Assembly: GCA_947396885.1 (NCBI GenBank)
Contig: OX377206.1
Span: 14,135,466-14,199,465 of the forward strand
From: Heligmosomoides polygyrus polygyrus
Lineage: Eukaryota; Nematoda; Chromadorea; Rhabditida; Heligmosomidae
Direction: 5' to 3'
Length of the DNA stretch: 64,000 bases
The notes under the pieces are model-generated. The model worked only from the letters and a program-made list of their open reading frames with translations. It had not been told where the DNA came from and ran no database searches. The translations under genes were made by a program, and so were the position numbers. Of the stretch, positions 1 to 12,084 are shown piece by piece; the stretch's first letter is position 1, and each line of letters opens with the position of its first letter.

Positions 1-977
1 GTCACACGCGTTCCAGTCACGACTGGACATACTGTACGGTGGACGACCTGTCATAGTCATGACAAAGTATAGCTGTGTTGTTTTGAAATTACTCGCTTTC
101 AATCGTTTCATTAACTACCACAACGGTTAAGAAAAGCAGAACAAACCGTTGAAAAAAGCTGGCATCTCTGTGTTTTTTATTTTGATTTCCTTAATGCAAT
201 TGTTTTTTAAGGAATGGGGAAGCTGAATGTACATATTTCAATACTGGATACATTCCGTTCTTATGAAACCGTTTAAGAGTGGCCACCACCAAATAGGATT
301 GCACCTAATAGAGCCTCGAAACTTTGTTCGTATTGCCTGTCGCTCTTGGAACAGCACTTTTGAAAGCAACAAAAGACAGCGCCCACCTGGTTAACGATGG
401 CGTTGGTGGTTTTGACGACCTTTTTGATATTGTAGTGGTCGCATTCGGAGCTGTTCCAGCCTGCACCTCGGTCTGCTCGCCATCTCCGGATGGATAGAAC
501 TATCATGGTCCAACGTTCGCGGAATACCCAGCCTAAAGCCCTGCTCGGGCCCATCCACCGACGACCACTGTAGGCCATATTCTACAGGTGTCGATGGAGG
601 ATCGGCCTGAGCAGCTGTTCGGACTATAGGAGACCAGCTTTCGACCATATCCGCTTCCTCCTCTGTACAGGATGCTCGTAGTTGTCGGTCCCGTCTCCAA
701 GGAGTGTGTTGCCGTTTGTCAACACACACCTAGGAGACGGGAGCGAAACCGATGGGAGTCACTTTGGATCACATGCGCCTGACGACGGGCATGGAGGTGA
801 AAGTGGTGAAGCTCCTCATAGACATCTTTGTCGGTATCGTCAGTGATGATTCTTCTGCTCCTCGACACCCGCCTGGTTCTCCTGAAATCCCGAAAGGTGT
901 TGCGCTGAAAATGACGGTGTTCCTTAGAAACTCAATTGCTCTTTTAACCTACCTCCATGTCGGAATTCGAGCCAAGA

Positions 978-1640
978 ACTAAGGCAGTGTTCGTGCACGC
1001 ACTGAATTCCCATCCGGATCTAGACTGCTGAGGAACGCCCGAAGACTCGGCGTTCCCAGCATATGGGATGGATCCGGCTTGCAATGTGAGTCATAGGGAA
1101 ACTCTTCTCACAAGTTGAGCTTCCACCCCGACAAGGATGGGAACTGAGCAGAAAAAGCGACGATTCCTGAATAGGCCCTTGGTATACTCGCGCGTAGCGC
1201 TGGCCACAGTGTTGCGCGGGCAGCTACGGACTGCGTAACACCCACAGTACCCGCACCTGGACCCGCATAACACAGTCACCTCGACCGGTCGCCGGCGCGA
1301 CGCGAGAGTGTACCAAAGCCCGTCGCGCATCGCAGCCGCGTGCAGTCGTCCTTAGTGGAGCGCGTTAATTAGTTCATTACTTGCCAGCTATTTCGGACAG
1401 CACTAATAGGATGTTGGAGTAAGAGAACGCACCAGCCTCCTGACAGCTAAACAGTATAAATGTGGAATATCAACGAAAGGAGAAGGATTGCCAACAAAGA
1501 CGGCAAGTAAACAGCTTAAACTGCCCAGTAGTAAGATGACCAGAATCATTGTTTACCTTCATCCCCCTTTGCTCGCACGCAGAAAGAAGCGAATGCATGC
1601 ACACTTCAGAACAGAAGTCGTGACAGCGACGGGAGCGAGT
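978..1640 (+). repeat. Module R1 (shared by U and A/B units), copy in U1
   Basis: This stretch is homologous to 21893-24330 (A, interrupted by insertions) and 41656-42260 (B), and to the corresponding parts of U2 and U3. Landmarks in order are a GCATATGGGATGG box, a CGGGAAACTCTTC-like box, TGAATAGGCCCTTGG, then ATTTCGGACAGCACTA and a TATAAATG-type box. Shorter copies of the central part lie at 25224-25400 and 43165-43400. All copies are on the same strand. Function is unknown; it may be the end of a mobile element or a duplicated promoter region. Confidence 0.7.
1179..1317. mobile_element. Short TIR element (MITE-like) inside R1
   Basis: The left end reads TTGGTATACTCGCGCG and the right end, reverse-complemented, reads TTTGGTACACTCTCGCGTCG, an imperfect terminal inverted repeat. 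Related sequences follow the TGAATAGGCCC landmark at about 23751, 25314, 28092, 41862, 43295 and 54560. No coding capacity. No clear target duplication is visible, so the limits are approximate. Confidence 0.45.
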
Positions 1641-4600
1641 GCAGAGCTGGGTGTACGTAGCATCAATGCCCCGACTTCCCTCTACTGTCAGTTCAAGAAC
1701 ACTGAAAAACGTGCCAGGCAACGCTATCCAGGCAATCTGCCTTTCTCGTTGAATGGCAAAAAGATGCTTACCAGGCGCTGCCCCTGGACGGAGGGCGGAG
1801 GGAACAAGTAGCATTCGCCTGTTGCAAAGCGACAGTTATTTAGATGCTCTGTGAAGTTATGAAGTGGATGTCAAAAGTGGAGGGACAAAATTCAACTTTC
1901 TTGCCTGTGGCGTCTAACATGCTGCAACACATTAGACTTCCCGGTCAGGAAATTCTACGGAACATCGGCCAACGGTACACTAACTAGCAGACTTTCCCTG
2001 AAGATTTTCACCACCTCCAATGGGACTTCTGCAAACTGTTTGAAAAAATATCAAAAAAGAGCAACGAGAAATGAGCAACACCAATAAGCTTCGATCTTCA
2101 AGAGAAAACTCGACAAATCCCAAAACGGAATTTACACCTCGGGTCCCTGAACAGCGCGTCGTTATCGAAACCACACATATTGATTAGGCGCGAGACGATC
2201 AACACCCGCAGATTTCATAACGGCGCGACGCTGTGCGATTGGAGCACAAATTCCACGTAAGTGGAACGAGGGAATCATCCAAATGTACTTTCTGTGAAGT
2301 GCTTTACCTGTTGTTCTTTGGGAGAGCACTGCTAAGACCTTCATAACATCGCGTCCACTGGGATGATGGTGGTAGTGGTTTCATCCTTTTCAATGTTGCA
2401 ACAGTCGATGTCGTTGCTGTCCTGGCTTTGGTTGACAAATAAACTTCTCAGGAGGGTTCAGCTGAACATGTATGGCTGCTAAACAAAAGCAAGGTATCCT
2501 TTTTATAGCTGAACTGAGGGCTAACGGACGATCCATTTATACAGCGAATGCTGGATCCTGTGCCCATCGCAGTGTTTCCGCTTTCCCTATCGTAGACCAC
2601 TGAAGCGTTAGGAGAAAGCATAGGACACCATAAGGATTCACATACTTCTGATACGCGGTGACGCGACGAATCTACATACTCCTGACCATGGGCTAGGGAT
2701 CAAGGGCGTGCGTTTCAGGCAATAACCAGTTGAACTAGGATCTACATATGTGCAGAAAAGTGGATGAAAAGGCGAGAGAACAGAGAAGCCACACTTCCAT
2801 CTATACCTGAGCAGAGGAATTCCGGTTTTCATTCTGGTCAATAATTATCATGTACTGATATCACCCTTCAACACAAGGAGATTAAAAAAGCTTGGGAACG
2901 CTCTGGAATCCAGCTAGGCAGTACATCGCTTTCGCATCCTACACGACTGTCTCAATTAACCATCACTTCTAGACTTTGTTGAATCCCTAAGGCGAAAATC
3001 CTCGAAAAAGAGGCGGTGTGGAGCTATCCCTTCATCGTTCTAGAACTGTGGATGTAGAACCAATGTCTTTCGTGTACATCACGTGTATTCGTTCCCTAGA
3101 GAAGACTAATATTTCGTCTTCCGCTAACACCGAGACAGTTGCTGATCCTCTTAGGAACTCCTTTGCTTAGACATTCCTGACGACATCAACGACCACGTCA
3201 ACTCATGGTATATTTGTTGGTATAAATGGAGATTCTTTACACAGGTTGCTGTTTTTTCTTCATTTCTGTGATTTTCCGTAATGTTGAATAGTCATGTTGT
3301 TCTTTTTGCGGTTCGCCCACGTCATCATTTGAAAACTAGACTCCGACAAAGTGGGAAGTCTGAAGAAACCAGCCTGCTCCAGTAACAGTCAAAAATTTGC
3401 CCAAAAAAATCTGAAATGAAGAAGGTAAACACGGATACATGCAGGTTTCAATGTAAAAACGCGTTAGCCTGCTATTTCTAGGGCAATGGTGGATTCAGCC
3501 AATACAGAGCCTACTCCTTTGCCCCCCCCCCTCCCATTTTTAAACTTGTATTAAGTTTAAGACAACTGTAGTAAATCTCCAAGTTTGTAACAGCAACACT
3601 TGAGAAAATCATGAAGGCCTGGCTCGCATTCTCACTGAACAAAGCTAGTGAAGTGCTGTAATGATTTCCAGCACTTTACCAAAAAGCAATCAAACGCAAA
3701 GGACAGAAGTTGGCACAGAAATCAAATTCACTGACCTCGTCCTTGCTCTATTGTTCTAACTTCACGATGACGACAAATAATAGGAACATAGTTGTCACGG
3801 GCGTCACTCGAATACGACGACATAATAATTAACTACAGCCAGTCGACTGCTGAACACTACACCTGAGAAGAAACATCATCACCCAGAAAATGGAAGTTAT
3901 TTTACGTATTGTCGTGACATCGGACACAGGAAATTTTCTTTCTGACAGGATATGCAAGCGACAGATTTACCTAGAGAAGAAATGAAATAGAATATGTTAA
4001 GGATCCCTCACAACTCCAAGTAAAACGCAATATCGAACACCCCCCCCCCCTCCAAACAAGCAGATAAAACTTTTAATTCTCTCACTTTCTTGACAGCAAA
4101 ATTTCCGTAGTCTTATAGAACCGCTTTGCACAGCCCATAATGCCTGCAAATACTTCTGGATGCAATCCAAATAAGAAAGTGGGCAGCTTTCACACGCATT
4201 TAAATAATATTTGAATTGGGAACACATGCAACATAATGTACATATACTACAACGTAAGTAGCCACAAGACTCTCGAGAACCCCAGAAGGTTGGGGGTGAA
4301 TACGCCAGAATGACGAAGGGTAGAACGCACGTCGCAAGTCCCGTGATAAGATGGATCCCCTCGTTGGGATTGCACCTACCTCTGAACCCAAAATTGCGTT
4401 CAGAAGGAATAGGACGGCTCCGAGGAAGTAAAAGCGTCGCGCCAAGCGGATGAGCCCGCAGAGACTTCAACACGTCAGACATGCAGCAGCGAAAGATACG
4501 CGCTCAAGCGCGAACCGCTTGCTGGTCGCTGTGGTCACTAAGAACGGTCGACGGCAGCTGGGCCTGGGAGCGGGGATTCCACATGCTGATCTGTTCCATG

Positions 4601-5368
4601 CTCTCATCCTCGACAGACCAGCTTTACCAAAAGTCTTAATGAACGTGAGACAAACGGCGTCGGCGTGACATCACCAGTCGAATTTCCACGTGAACACCGG
4701 GGTCTTTCGATTACAGTCGACTTTGTCCCTCTCACCATTCGTTGTGTCCTTTTCTAGAAAGTCCACCCTAACAAAAGCGAAAACGAAAACGACCACCGGC
4801 CGGATTCATCAACGATAAAACACGCGTGTATGCAGAGTATAAGGGGTACCCACGATGAAGAATTCATCTCTACCGCTTATCTATCTCTATCCTCTATACC
4901 TGCTGGTTTAATCGTTGGTGAATCAGGCCCCAACTTTTTACCGAGTAGCTCACTGTTGGCAAAGCATTACGCTCTCGAAATTACACGTCCGCCTTCGTTG
5001 AACATACGACATCACCACTATCTTCAGGTAGTTTCCAGGCGTAGGGCGCGACATTGTCTATCCGATTCATTCCAAGCTTATTCGCCCATTAACGGACACT
5101 CCCGCTGGACTTAATATATACGAAGAATCGTGGAACCGAGAACCATGTCGAACAGGACATGCTGCGGAGTTAGGGGCAGCCATAAGCGAACCCGAGGACA
5201 CAGCTTCGGTCGAGAGGAAATGATGAAACCATCACCAGTACATTTCCCAAAGAAAAACCTTTTTCCACGAAGTAGAAATCAAGTCTGCGGAAGGATGAAG
5301 TGAACTGTAAGTATTTGTAAGTGAACTGGTTGTATTTGCACGACGAGTTCGACGTTGCACGCTTCTTA

Positions 5369-6942
5369 GGGCCTGTTCATACTTCGCGACAGCAGCGACA
5401 AGAGCGCAGCGCGCGTGGCGCGCGCGGCGTGCGCAGCGTGCGCAGCGCGCGGAAGTATGAACAGGCGACAAAAGCGACAAGAGCGACAAGAGCGACTGGG
5501 GCGTCGGGCGTAGTGTGGTGTACGTAATTGCACTATAACTTCGTGGCCTAAAATATCGAGTGAATAGAGGTCCTCACGTCTAACTTCAACTTCAATTGCA
5601 TTAGTTTTTGGAAACTGAAACAGACACAAGCAAACAGTTATATTAGTAAAAAGTTTCCGGAAACTGAGACAAACACAAGCAAACAGACATATTTTTAATC
5701 AAAAAAGTTGTTAGAAACTGAAACAGACGGAAGCGAACAATCATATTACCTACATCGTCAGTCTGGCACTCAAAATAGACATAAAAGCCCTCCTTACCTT
5801 TGTATGAAGAACGCCCGAACAGGAATCGTTTCCTTCCAGCACTAGTTCGCCTTCCAGCAGGTTACAGGGCAAAGGACAACCATGACTCACGTTTTCGCCG
5901 ATTCGTCGCGCCGTCGGCGCTCTCCGTACTAGAGATTCTCCTCGCATAGCCCCTACGTCTCTTCTTGCTTGCGCTAGAGTACAGTCAGCGGAGCACGTCG
6001 GTGCTAGAGCACCCTACTGGGACCGAGGTTGGGTGAGTCGACCAGTGCACTTCATTAGCACTCATTTCTCAAAGGAAGAGCGTCTGCTGGAGGAGTTGGC
6101 ATATCAGCAACATCGATGAGATTAGATTTCGACCTTTTCTGCCACAGGTTGGGTGGAAAAGATCGCGTAGAGACAATGACATTTAGTCAACAACAAGGAT
6201 GGCCATTACGTGGGAGCGATGAGTCTTCCGTTTATGGGGCTTGGGAGGTGCCATGTTCTGGGTTGAACACAACAGTGTTTCTGGCCACATGTGAAGTTCT
6301 GCGCAACTAGAAGCTTTGCTGTTTTGCTTGCTCCACGTGCATGATTGGAATTTTTGTCGTTATTCCACGACACATGGCTTCAAGAAGCTTCACGCTTCAA
6401 GGATCAACTAACACAAGGTGCGTCTTCGGTGTCAGTTTTTGACTTGAGGGTGAGGAACTGTTTTCCCTTGCGAAACGGTGAGTGTTCGTGCCTCTCCCGC
6501 TCCTTGTCAAGTGAATTCCTTTTATCACTCGAAGGAGCAAGGACTCCAACGCAACCCGCTGTGGCAGGCTATACATAAGACTAGAGAAAATGAGAGGTTA
6601 TAAAGACACTGAAGTGTGTCTCCCTAATAAGCCTACAGTACTGATCTGTCCATAAGCACTAATGCTTTGCTGGAGCGAGACGGCAATAAAGAAGGTCTGA
6701 GGATGGAGCGCTTCTACGCCCTCATTTCTTGGAATCATCATATTTATTCCCGTAGAAAGTAGCGGTTTCGGTGCATCTCGATTCTGACTTGCAGGAAGTC
6801 CTCTTTTGGAATACGGCCTTCTTGAAATTCAGTATCCATCTACAGCAAATTTCCGCAACAATCGGCGAGCCCTGGAGACGCAGACGACCAGCGTGTTCTC
6901 TCATTCGGGCACTGAGTCAGCTCGCTCGCTCGTAGCGCAGCA
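5369..6942. mobile_element. Truncated copy of a 1.9 kb TTA-flanked TIR element
   Basis: It begins GGGCCTGTTCATACTTCGCG after a TTA (5366-5368). The complete sister is 58751-60638 in U2, which ends with the inverted terminus followed by TTA. In U1 the right 312 bp are missing because the sequence switches at 6943 to the 11.1 kb block. Trinucleotide TWA duplication and this type of terminus suggest a non-autonomous PIF/Harbinger-like element. A compact GC-rich palindrome (5369-5464) sits at the left end, followed by ACAAGAGCG repeats. No transposase frame was seen. Confidence 0.6.
5610..5760 (+). repeat. Imperfect tandem repeat, three units
   Basis: Units start near 5610, 5659 and 5713 with GAAACTGAAACAGAC-type sequence and the shared core AAGCAAACAG, at periods of about 49 and 54 bp. 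The same array is in U2 near 58992-59142. Confidence 0.75.
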
Positions 6943-6969
6943 CTCAGAAAACTGGAGACAAGTTACTTG
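6943..6969 (+). repeat. Left 27-bp TIR of the 11.1 kb block
   Basis: All 27 bases are identical to the reverse complement of 18055-18081. Sequence outside the two copies differs at once. Confidence 0.85.
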
Positions 6970-6999
6970 TGGCTTAAAACCTCCAAATTAACTAACCTG

Positions 7000-7720
7000 G
7001 GCCCCGAAATACTAGGAAATCAGTAACTTGTATCTTTTCGATGACCTATGTAAGTTACGTAAGGGGTCTAAAATGGCCTTTAAGGCGCAGTTTACTTGTG
7101 CGTAAATAACGGAAAAGTGCGTAAGTTAATTGAGAGCTAGTGCGCAAGATGCGTAAAAGTGCGTAAGTTAATTTTCACTGCTTAAGTCCGCAAGTAACAT
7201 GCGTAGGCCGCGAAAGGATACACGAAAGCAAATGGTCACCGTCTCGGAAGCTTTAGGTAAGATACTTGCGTCTTAAGGGCTGCGAATTAACTTACTTGTG
7301 CCTCCGTACGTTGCGTACAAGTTACCTGTAGCGTATTTCCCGCGGTTAAATAACCTGCGACACGCCATGCTAGCATTCCGCGAGGTTCGTCTAGGGCCCT
7401 AGAAGTGCATGTTACGCGCAACTAGCGTGCAAGTAGATGAGGAGGCTCAGAGGGCTTTTTCACTTACGCGTAACTAACCCAGAAGTGACTAAGTACCTTG
7501 CTAGAGACTAGACTTGCACGTAGCTCACACAGGACGTGTAAAGATGCACGAAAGGGTTGACTAAGCGTGATCAGGAAGGGGTAAGGTCGCATGTAAGCAA
7601 AGTATAACATACTTACAATGTGTACTACTTACAATTAAGTTAGCCGGAAGTGTGTAAGTTACTTACTGCGTAAGTTACTTGCGCAGGGCTTGCACGTAAC
7701 TTGCACAGGACGTGTAAAGA
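7000..7720. repeat. Left subterminal short-motif cluster
   Basis: More than a dozen degenerate copies of GTAAGTTA, AAGTTACTTG and their complements occur in both orientations within about 700 bp of the left TIR. A matching cluster lies inside the right TIR. Clustered subterminal repeats are typical binding sites for transposases in several DNA transposon superfamilies; that role here is inference. No gene is visible in the stretch. Confidence 0.65.
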
Positions 7721-7808
7721 TTCTCGTAAGGGATGACTAAGCATCACCGACTCATTTTTCCGTCTGCGGTGGCCGGGAGCGGTCGTGCGAACGCCCGCGA
7801 ACTGTCTA

Positions 7809-7849
7809 GAAGCTGCGAAAGCCCGCGAGGTGCGGGCTTTCGCGGCTTC
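7809..7849. other. 18-bp stem hairpin, tandem unit 1
   Basis: The left arm GAAGCTGCGAAAGCCCGC pairs along its whole length with the right arm GCGGGCTTTCGCGGCTTC across a 5-nt loop, with one G-T wobble. It covaries with the hairpin at 8435. Confidence 0.85.
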
Positions 7850-8434
7850 GACATGTCGATTACAATCACTGTTGTCATGTTGTCATGTATGTGCTCGATC
7901 CTGATCTATCCTGAGGACTAGTGATGTTCAATCCTCATTGGGGGGTGGCTACGAGGGTGGAGGGGGGAGCGAAATGGTGGGGAAGTATGTACATGTCGTT
8001 TTCGATGTCACAAGAAGCGATGGAATTGTCGGGGACTGGAAAAAGCGAGAAGTTGTTGTCAACGTATAACTGAGTGGATTGAAGAAGACTATTGTGTTTA
8101 CTGTTTATTCAATGCATGAATTCGCCGTGTTTTGATGATGTAACCGTGTCAGGATTTCTGCGTTTCTTTAAACTGCTACGATCATTTGAAGTATTTATAT
8201 CGAGTGATGGTCCTATCGGGGGGGGGGGGCTCCTAGGAGCGGAATCACTGGGATTGTTGAATTTTGGGCTCCCATGATTTCCTAATCTAGAGTAAAGAAG
8301 AATCCGAAGAGTAAGTTAACCAAAAGTGCGTAAGTTAATGGCGAGAGATGACCGATCGATAGGGGCTCGTCATAAGGTCATTTATCGATCCGCCACGGCC
8401 GTGAGCGGTCGTCCGAGCGCCCGCGAACCGTCTA

Positions 8435-8475
8435 GAAGCCGTGAAAACCCGAGAAGCGCGGGTTTTCATGGCTTC
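8435..8475. other. Covarying hairpin, tandem unit 2
   Basis: The left arm GAAGCCGTGAAAACCCGA pairs with GCGGGTTTTCATGGCTTC, with one wobble and one terminal mismatch. Relative to unit 1, two base pairs changed on both arms together (C-G to T-A and G-C to A-T), so pairing is kept. Confidence 0.85.
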
Positions 8476-9190
8476 GACATTTCGATAGCAATCACTGTTG
8501 CCACTGTTTTTGCTCTTTCTTATTCAATCGTCGTTGCGGGCAGCTATGAGGGTGGAGTTGGAGGGAGGGTGTGGAGGGGGAAGGGGGGGGGGGGAGGGCG
8601 ATGTGGAGGAGAAGTATTAACACGTCGTTTTCGATTTTCGATGAAGCGAGGAGCGGTGGAATTGTCGGGGGGTGGACTGTAAAAACCGTGAAGTTGTTGT
8701 TGTCAGCGTATTATTCTGATTTGATTGAAGCTTCGATTCGACATGTTGATTGGAATCACTGTTATTGCGGGCAGCTACGAGGGTGGAAGGAGGGTGAAGG
8801 GGGAAGGGGGGGGGGGGGCAATGTGGATGAGAAGTATGTACAAGTCGTTTTCGATGTCAGGCGATGCTGAGGAATTGTCGGGGACCGGGGAAAACCGAGG
8901 AGTTCTTGTTGTCAACGCATAACTCTGATTTGATTGAAGCAGGAGCAATGTTTACACTGTTTTTCACTGTTTATTCTAACGCGTGAATTCGCCATGTTTT
9001 GTTGATGTAAACGTGTCACTATTTCATCCTTTCTTTAATCTTCTTCGACCATTTGCAATGTTTATATCGGACGGTGGTCCTATCAGGGGAGGGGGTCTCC
9101 TAAGAGCAGGAGCAGTGGGAAACTCGATGTGTGCTGGGATGCGTGGTTCTCTCTACGTGGCCGAGAGGCTGACTTTTTGCTATCCCATCT

Positions 9191-10181
9191 GACGAATTCG
9201 CATTAGGCGGTAGACGAGAACACTTGAGGCCGGGATTCGTCCACTGTATTCCATTTTATGTTTGCAATTTTGTGTTGTTCGAATGTATTAAATGCTTCTC
9301 ATGACGCTGCTCCTGCTTTTAGGAGAGAAACTCTCACACCTCTTCCCTCTCCTTCATTTCATCTGCGCTTTTTCCCTCCATTCCCCACTATCCCGGAATC
9401 GAGCTGCTCAAGCAAACCCACTTCTCGCGTTCGTTTTAGATGTTTTCTTTTGGTTTTTTCGCTCTCGTGCTTACAATCGCGAAAAATTATTCTTTGATGT
9501 CTATAGCTTTTTATTTCGATTTCCATCGCTATCGTTTTTGTGTCCTTGTGATTAGCGCAACTTTTCATATCCTGTCGAACAATGTATTTGATCCATTCGA
9601 CGTTGGGTTCGAGAGGAAAATGCAAAGTGGCCTCCTACTAAAACCAGGAGCACCCGCAGATTAGAACTTTATTGGGATGCGCGATTCTCATCAGGGCTCG
9701 CTATTTTCGGAGACTGAATTATGAAAATTAACCAGAATTCGCTACCACCATACTTACTCCAGTGTTGGGGCGGGGTTGCTGTGTTGCTGCGGCACAGTCA
9801 CGCAATTCGTGGGAAATGGTCTCCAGACTTTAATCTAATAGATCATCTGATGACCACCGCTTTTGTTTGAGTTTTTTCATTCCCACAGATTCCCACACTA
9901 TGCGGCCGCTGTGGGAGCTTATATCTTATTCAACTACAAGGTATGGCTGCATGACCTTATCAGCGATTAATATCAATACATGTACATGTATTATGGGAAC
10001 TCTACATCATTACATACATCGATCTCTGCATTCTTCCGAGGGTTTACTGTACTGACCCGAAAAGTGTAGAACAAGCAACCATTCAAGGAAAACAGCAATA
10101 ATTCAAAAAGTGACTAGAGAAAAAAGTATTGTCCACTGCTTCACGTAGTTTTCACCTGTCTCTATCTATGTCTACGTCTCT
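9191..10181. other. Non-coding interval, nothing recognised
   Basis: T-rich sequence with short overlapping open frames near 9258-9664 that have no consistent splice pattern or domain. It lies between the tandem units and the 125-bp duplicate inside the 11.1 kb block. Confidence 0.5.
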
Positions 10182-10437
10182 ATATCTCTTGATGTCAGTT
10201 GATGCTGCAAAATCAACTCAGGTTCCGTCTTCAGCGACCTCGAATTCCCCAAGGCTGAAGTTTCGAGCCGCTTCAGTCACATTCACGAAAAAGCGATAAT
10301 TTGACCGATATCTCTTGATGGCAATCGATACTGCAAAAACCAACTCAGGATCCGTCTTCAGCGACCTCGAATTCCCCAAGGCTGAAGTTTCGAGCCTTTT
10401 CATTCACATTCACAAGAAATCGATAATTTGATTAATA
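10182..10437 (+). repeat. Tandem duplication, about 125-bp unit x2
   Basis: Units start at ATATCTCTTGATG (about 10182) and GATATCTCTTGATGG (10307). Both contain CGTCTTCAGCGACCTCGAAT and CCCCAAGGCTGAAGTTTCGA. Confidence 0.9.
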
Positions 10438-11129
10438 TTGTGTCTGGAAGAGCCCGGAAACCCCCATGGGACAGGTCCCTTACCTGTTTCTATCTTATTG
10501 TTCGAGTATCGATTGCCATCAAGGGATTAGAGAGATGATTTCGCCGAACGACCACAAAATCTACATCGTAATGTTTTTAGGCGTCATAAGATGCATGTTG
10601 TGCAATTACGGAATAATTCAAATGGCGCCCCGCATTTCACGCGTTTTCACGCGTTCATTCGGAGGATTGCGGGCGGTTGTGCCTTTCAGATGTGCTTGTG
10701 CGGTTCAGTGCCTCTGTTTGCTCTTGTTCCAAATGTCTTCTGCTCTTTTTCCAAAGGTCTTCTCGCTGTTCCGTTGAAGTGCCGGTGATTCCGTATGAGT
10801 TGCGGTGGTATCGTGGCATGTAATAGGGACGAGTGAGGCACTCGTCCCTGTGTGGCGGATTCATGAGAACTGTTCCAACTGCAGTTGTTTCTGGCTAGAC
10901 TCCACTGAATTGATTAGCCGTTCGCTGACAGTGGAACATCTAGGTTGAATGCTAAAGGATAAGTAGCATGCCAGAATTACCAGTGGTTTGCTTTCGTTCA
11001 TCTTCTTCTACGTTCACATTTTGACATCTTCTGTGAATGTTGCCAGTTTGCGTTGCGTCAGAATAGTTTGACGTTCCAGGTAGATTTAGTGATGTGATTC
11101 CCTCACACTTACACTATCTTTTGTACTCT
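10438..11129. other. Interval without recognised gene
   Basis: Contains a 103-codon open frame (10466-10777, plus) rich in Cys and Phe with no recognisable domain and no clean splice sites. I do not call it a gene. Confidence 0.4.
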
Positions 11130-11237
11130 TTTTTTGTATCATGTTTACGCATTGTGTTCATTTGGAGGCGCTAAGAAGCACAGCTTCTTCTTAGCGCCTC
11201 TAAATGAAAATAATGCATAAACGTGCGATACAAAGAG
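11130..11237. repeat. Fold-back 1
   Basis: The arm containing TTTGGAGGCGCTAAGAAG (left) faces CTTCTTAGCGCCTCTAAATG (right). Homology continues outward through the TTTACGCATT / AATGCATAAA region with a few mismatches and a small indel. The loop is about 8 nt. Confidence 0.8.
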
Positions 11238-11305
11238 GGATAACCAGTGAATACAGGGTGACTTGACTCAGAGATCAGGTCACCCTGTATTCACTGGTTA
11301 TCCTC
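11235..11305. repeat. Fold-back 2
   Basis: The arms contain AACCAGTGAATACAGGGTGA and GTCACCCTGTATTCACTGGT. They are nearly perfect over about 27 bp, have a 16-nt loop, and directly abut fold-back 1. Confidence 0.85.
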
Positions 11306-11355
11306 TTCCTTGGCAAGAAGCCCATTTACATCAGCAGTGAGCTCAGTTCAGCAAA

Positions 11356-11379
11356 GAAATAGAACATATGTTCTATTTC
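11356..11379. repeat. 24-bp perfect palindrome
   Basis: GAAATAGAACAT followed directly by its reverse complement, without a spacer. Confidence 0.9.
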
Positions 11380-11513
11380 ATCCTTTTTTCTTTTCTCAGT
11401 GCGGCACAATAGTTTTAATTTGATGTAACACATGATGTCGTGCAGGGCTCCCTTAGATGCTTAGATGCATGTGACCTTCCCTGATCCATTTAGCGCCCAT
11501 CTTGTTTTAAGGC

Positions 11514-11597
11514 GCACACACACTTCACACCTATATGTTATACTTCGGCGACGCTGTTGTCGTCGAAGCTTAACATATAGGTGTCAAGTGTGTGTGC
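11514..11597. repeat. Fold-back 3
   Basis: The arms at 11514-11552 and 11559-11597 contain CACACCTATATGTTA and TAACATATAGGTGTC. They are 39 bp each with a few mismatches and a 6-nt loop. Confidence 0.85.
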
Positions 11598-11698
11598 AGT
11601 GTGAAGCAGTGGTCAGCGCCAGTGCAACAATATCGCGCCCCAGTCCACCAAACCTCCGGGCGCTCCTGCTTTTTGCTTTTAGAAGACCTGGAAAACCT

Positions 11699-11850
11699 CA
11701 CGTTCAAATACCCGCGTTATTTGAACGTTCAAGCAACCACGTTCAAACGCGTTGAACATCCTTTGAACGCGGTTGTTTGAACGGTGTGTTCAAACAAACG
11801 CGTTTGTTGTTTGAACGGCGTTCAAACAACCGCGTTCAAACGCGTTTCGG
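11699..11850. repeat. GTTCAAAC/GTTTGAAC inverted-motif cluster
   Basis: About a dozen copies of GTTCAAA and its complement TTTGAAC, many extended by CGCG, in alternating orientation. They can fold into several alternative stems. No coding sense. Confidence 0.85.
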
Positions 11851-12084
11851 CGGGAAGGACCGCGGACGTTTCCGCTTGGTGACGAATATTTCGTATTATA
11901 CATCGTTCGTCCGTTACGAATGTCATACTGCTCTCTCTATTAAGTGCTTCTACTGATGTTTCTGATCTCTGTCTCTTCGGAACTCAACGATCTCCGCTCA
12001 AGTCGACTGAATTATAAAAGTCAACCGGAATCTGCTGCCATCGTAATCCGGCGTTCGTTTGATTTGACGCGTGAGCGGTCCTTT

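Larger units (their letters stand above)
1..6942. repeat. Segmental duplication copy U1
   Basis: Matches 53382-60326 (U2) with only a handful of substitutions (for example near 633, 1094, 1215, 1620 and 2054), changes in C-run length (near 3523 and 4040) and a 2-bp difference near 6289. The left edge lies outside the window. The match ends exactly at 6942, where the 11.1 kb TIR-bounded block starts. The sub-interval 788-4136 also matches U3 (27698-31174) at lower identity. No open frame here resembles a known protein. The frames at 273-729 and 3997-4482 on the minus strand are open but lack a start, domain or splice context that I trust. Confidence 0.95.
7720..9190 (+). repeat. Three diverged tandem units
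   Basis: Units at about 7720-8280, 8305-8735 and 8736-9190 share, in order, a CTTCGACAT...TCAATCACTGTT-type segment, a GGGTGGA...GGGGGG purine-rich run, GTCGTTTTCGAT, and GGAATTGTCGGGG. Units 1 and 3 also share a GAATTCGCC.TGTTTTG stretch and GGTGGTCCTATC-type sequence. Units 1 and 2 carry a hairpin (separate entries) that unit 3 lacks. Open frames across the G-runs differ between units and look like chance. Confidence 0.7.

Noticed and set aside
4200..4445. Signal-peptide-like minus-strand frame (LARRFYFLGAVLFLLNAILG) ending at a GTAGGT donor, also in U2
   Set aside because: No ATG in frame before an upstream stop, no second exon found, and it sits inside a repeated unit; kept only as a note.
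7000..7720. CRISPR-like short repeat array
   Set aside because: Motifs are irregularly spaced, in both orientations and degenerate, with no constant repeat/spacer length.
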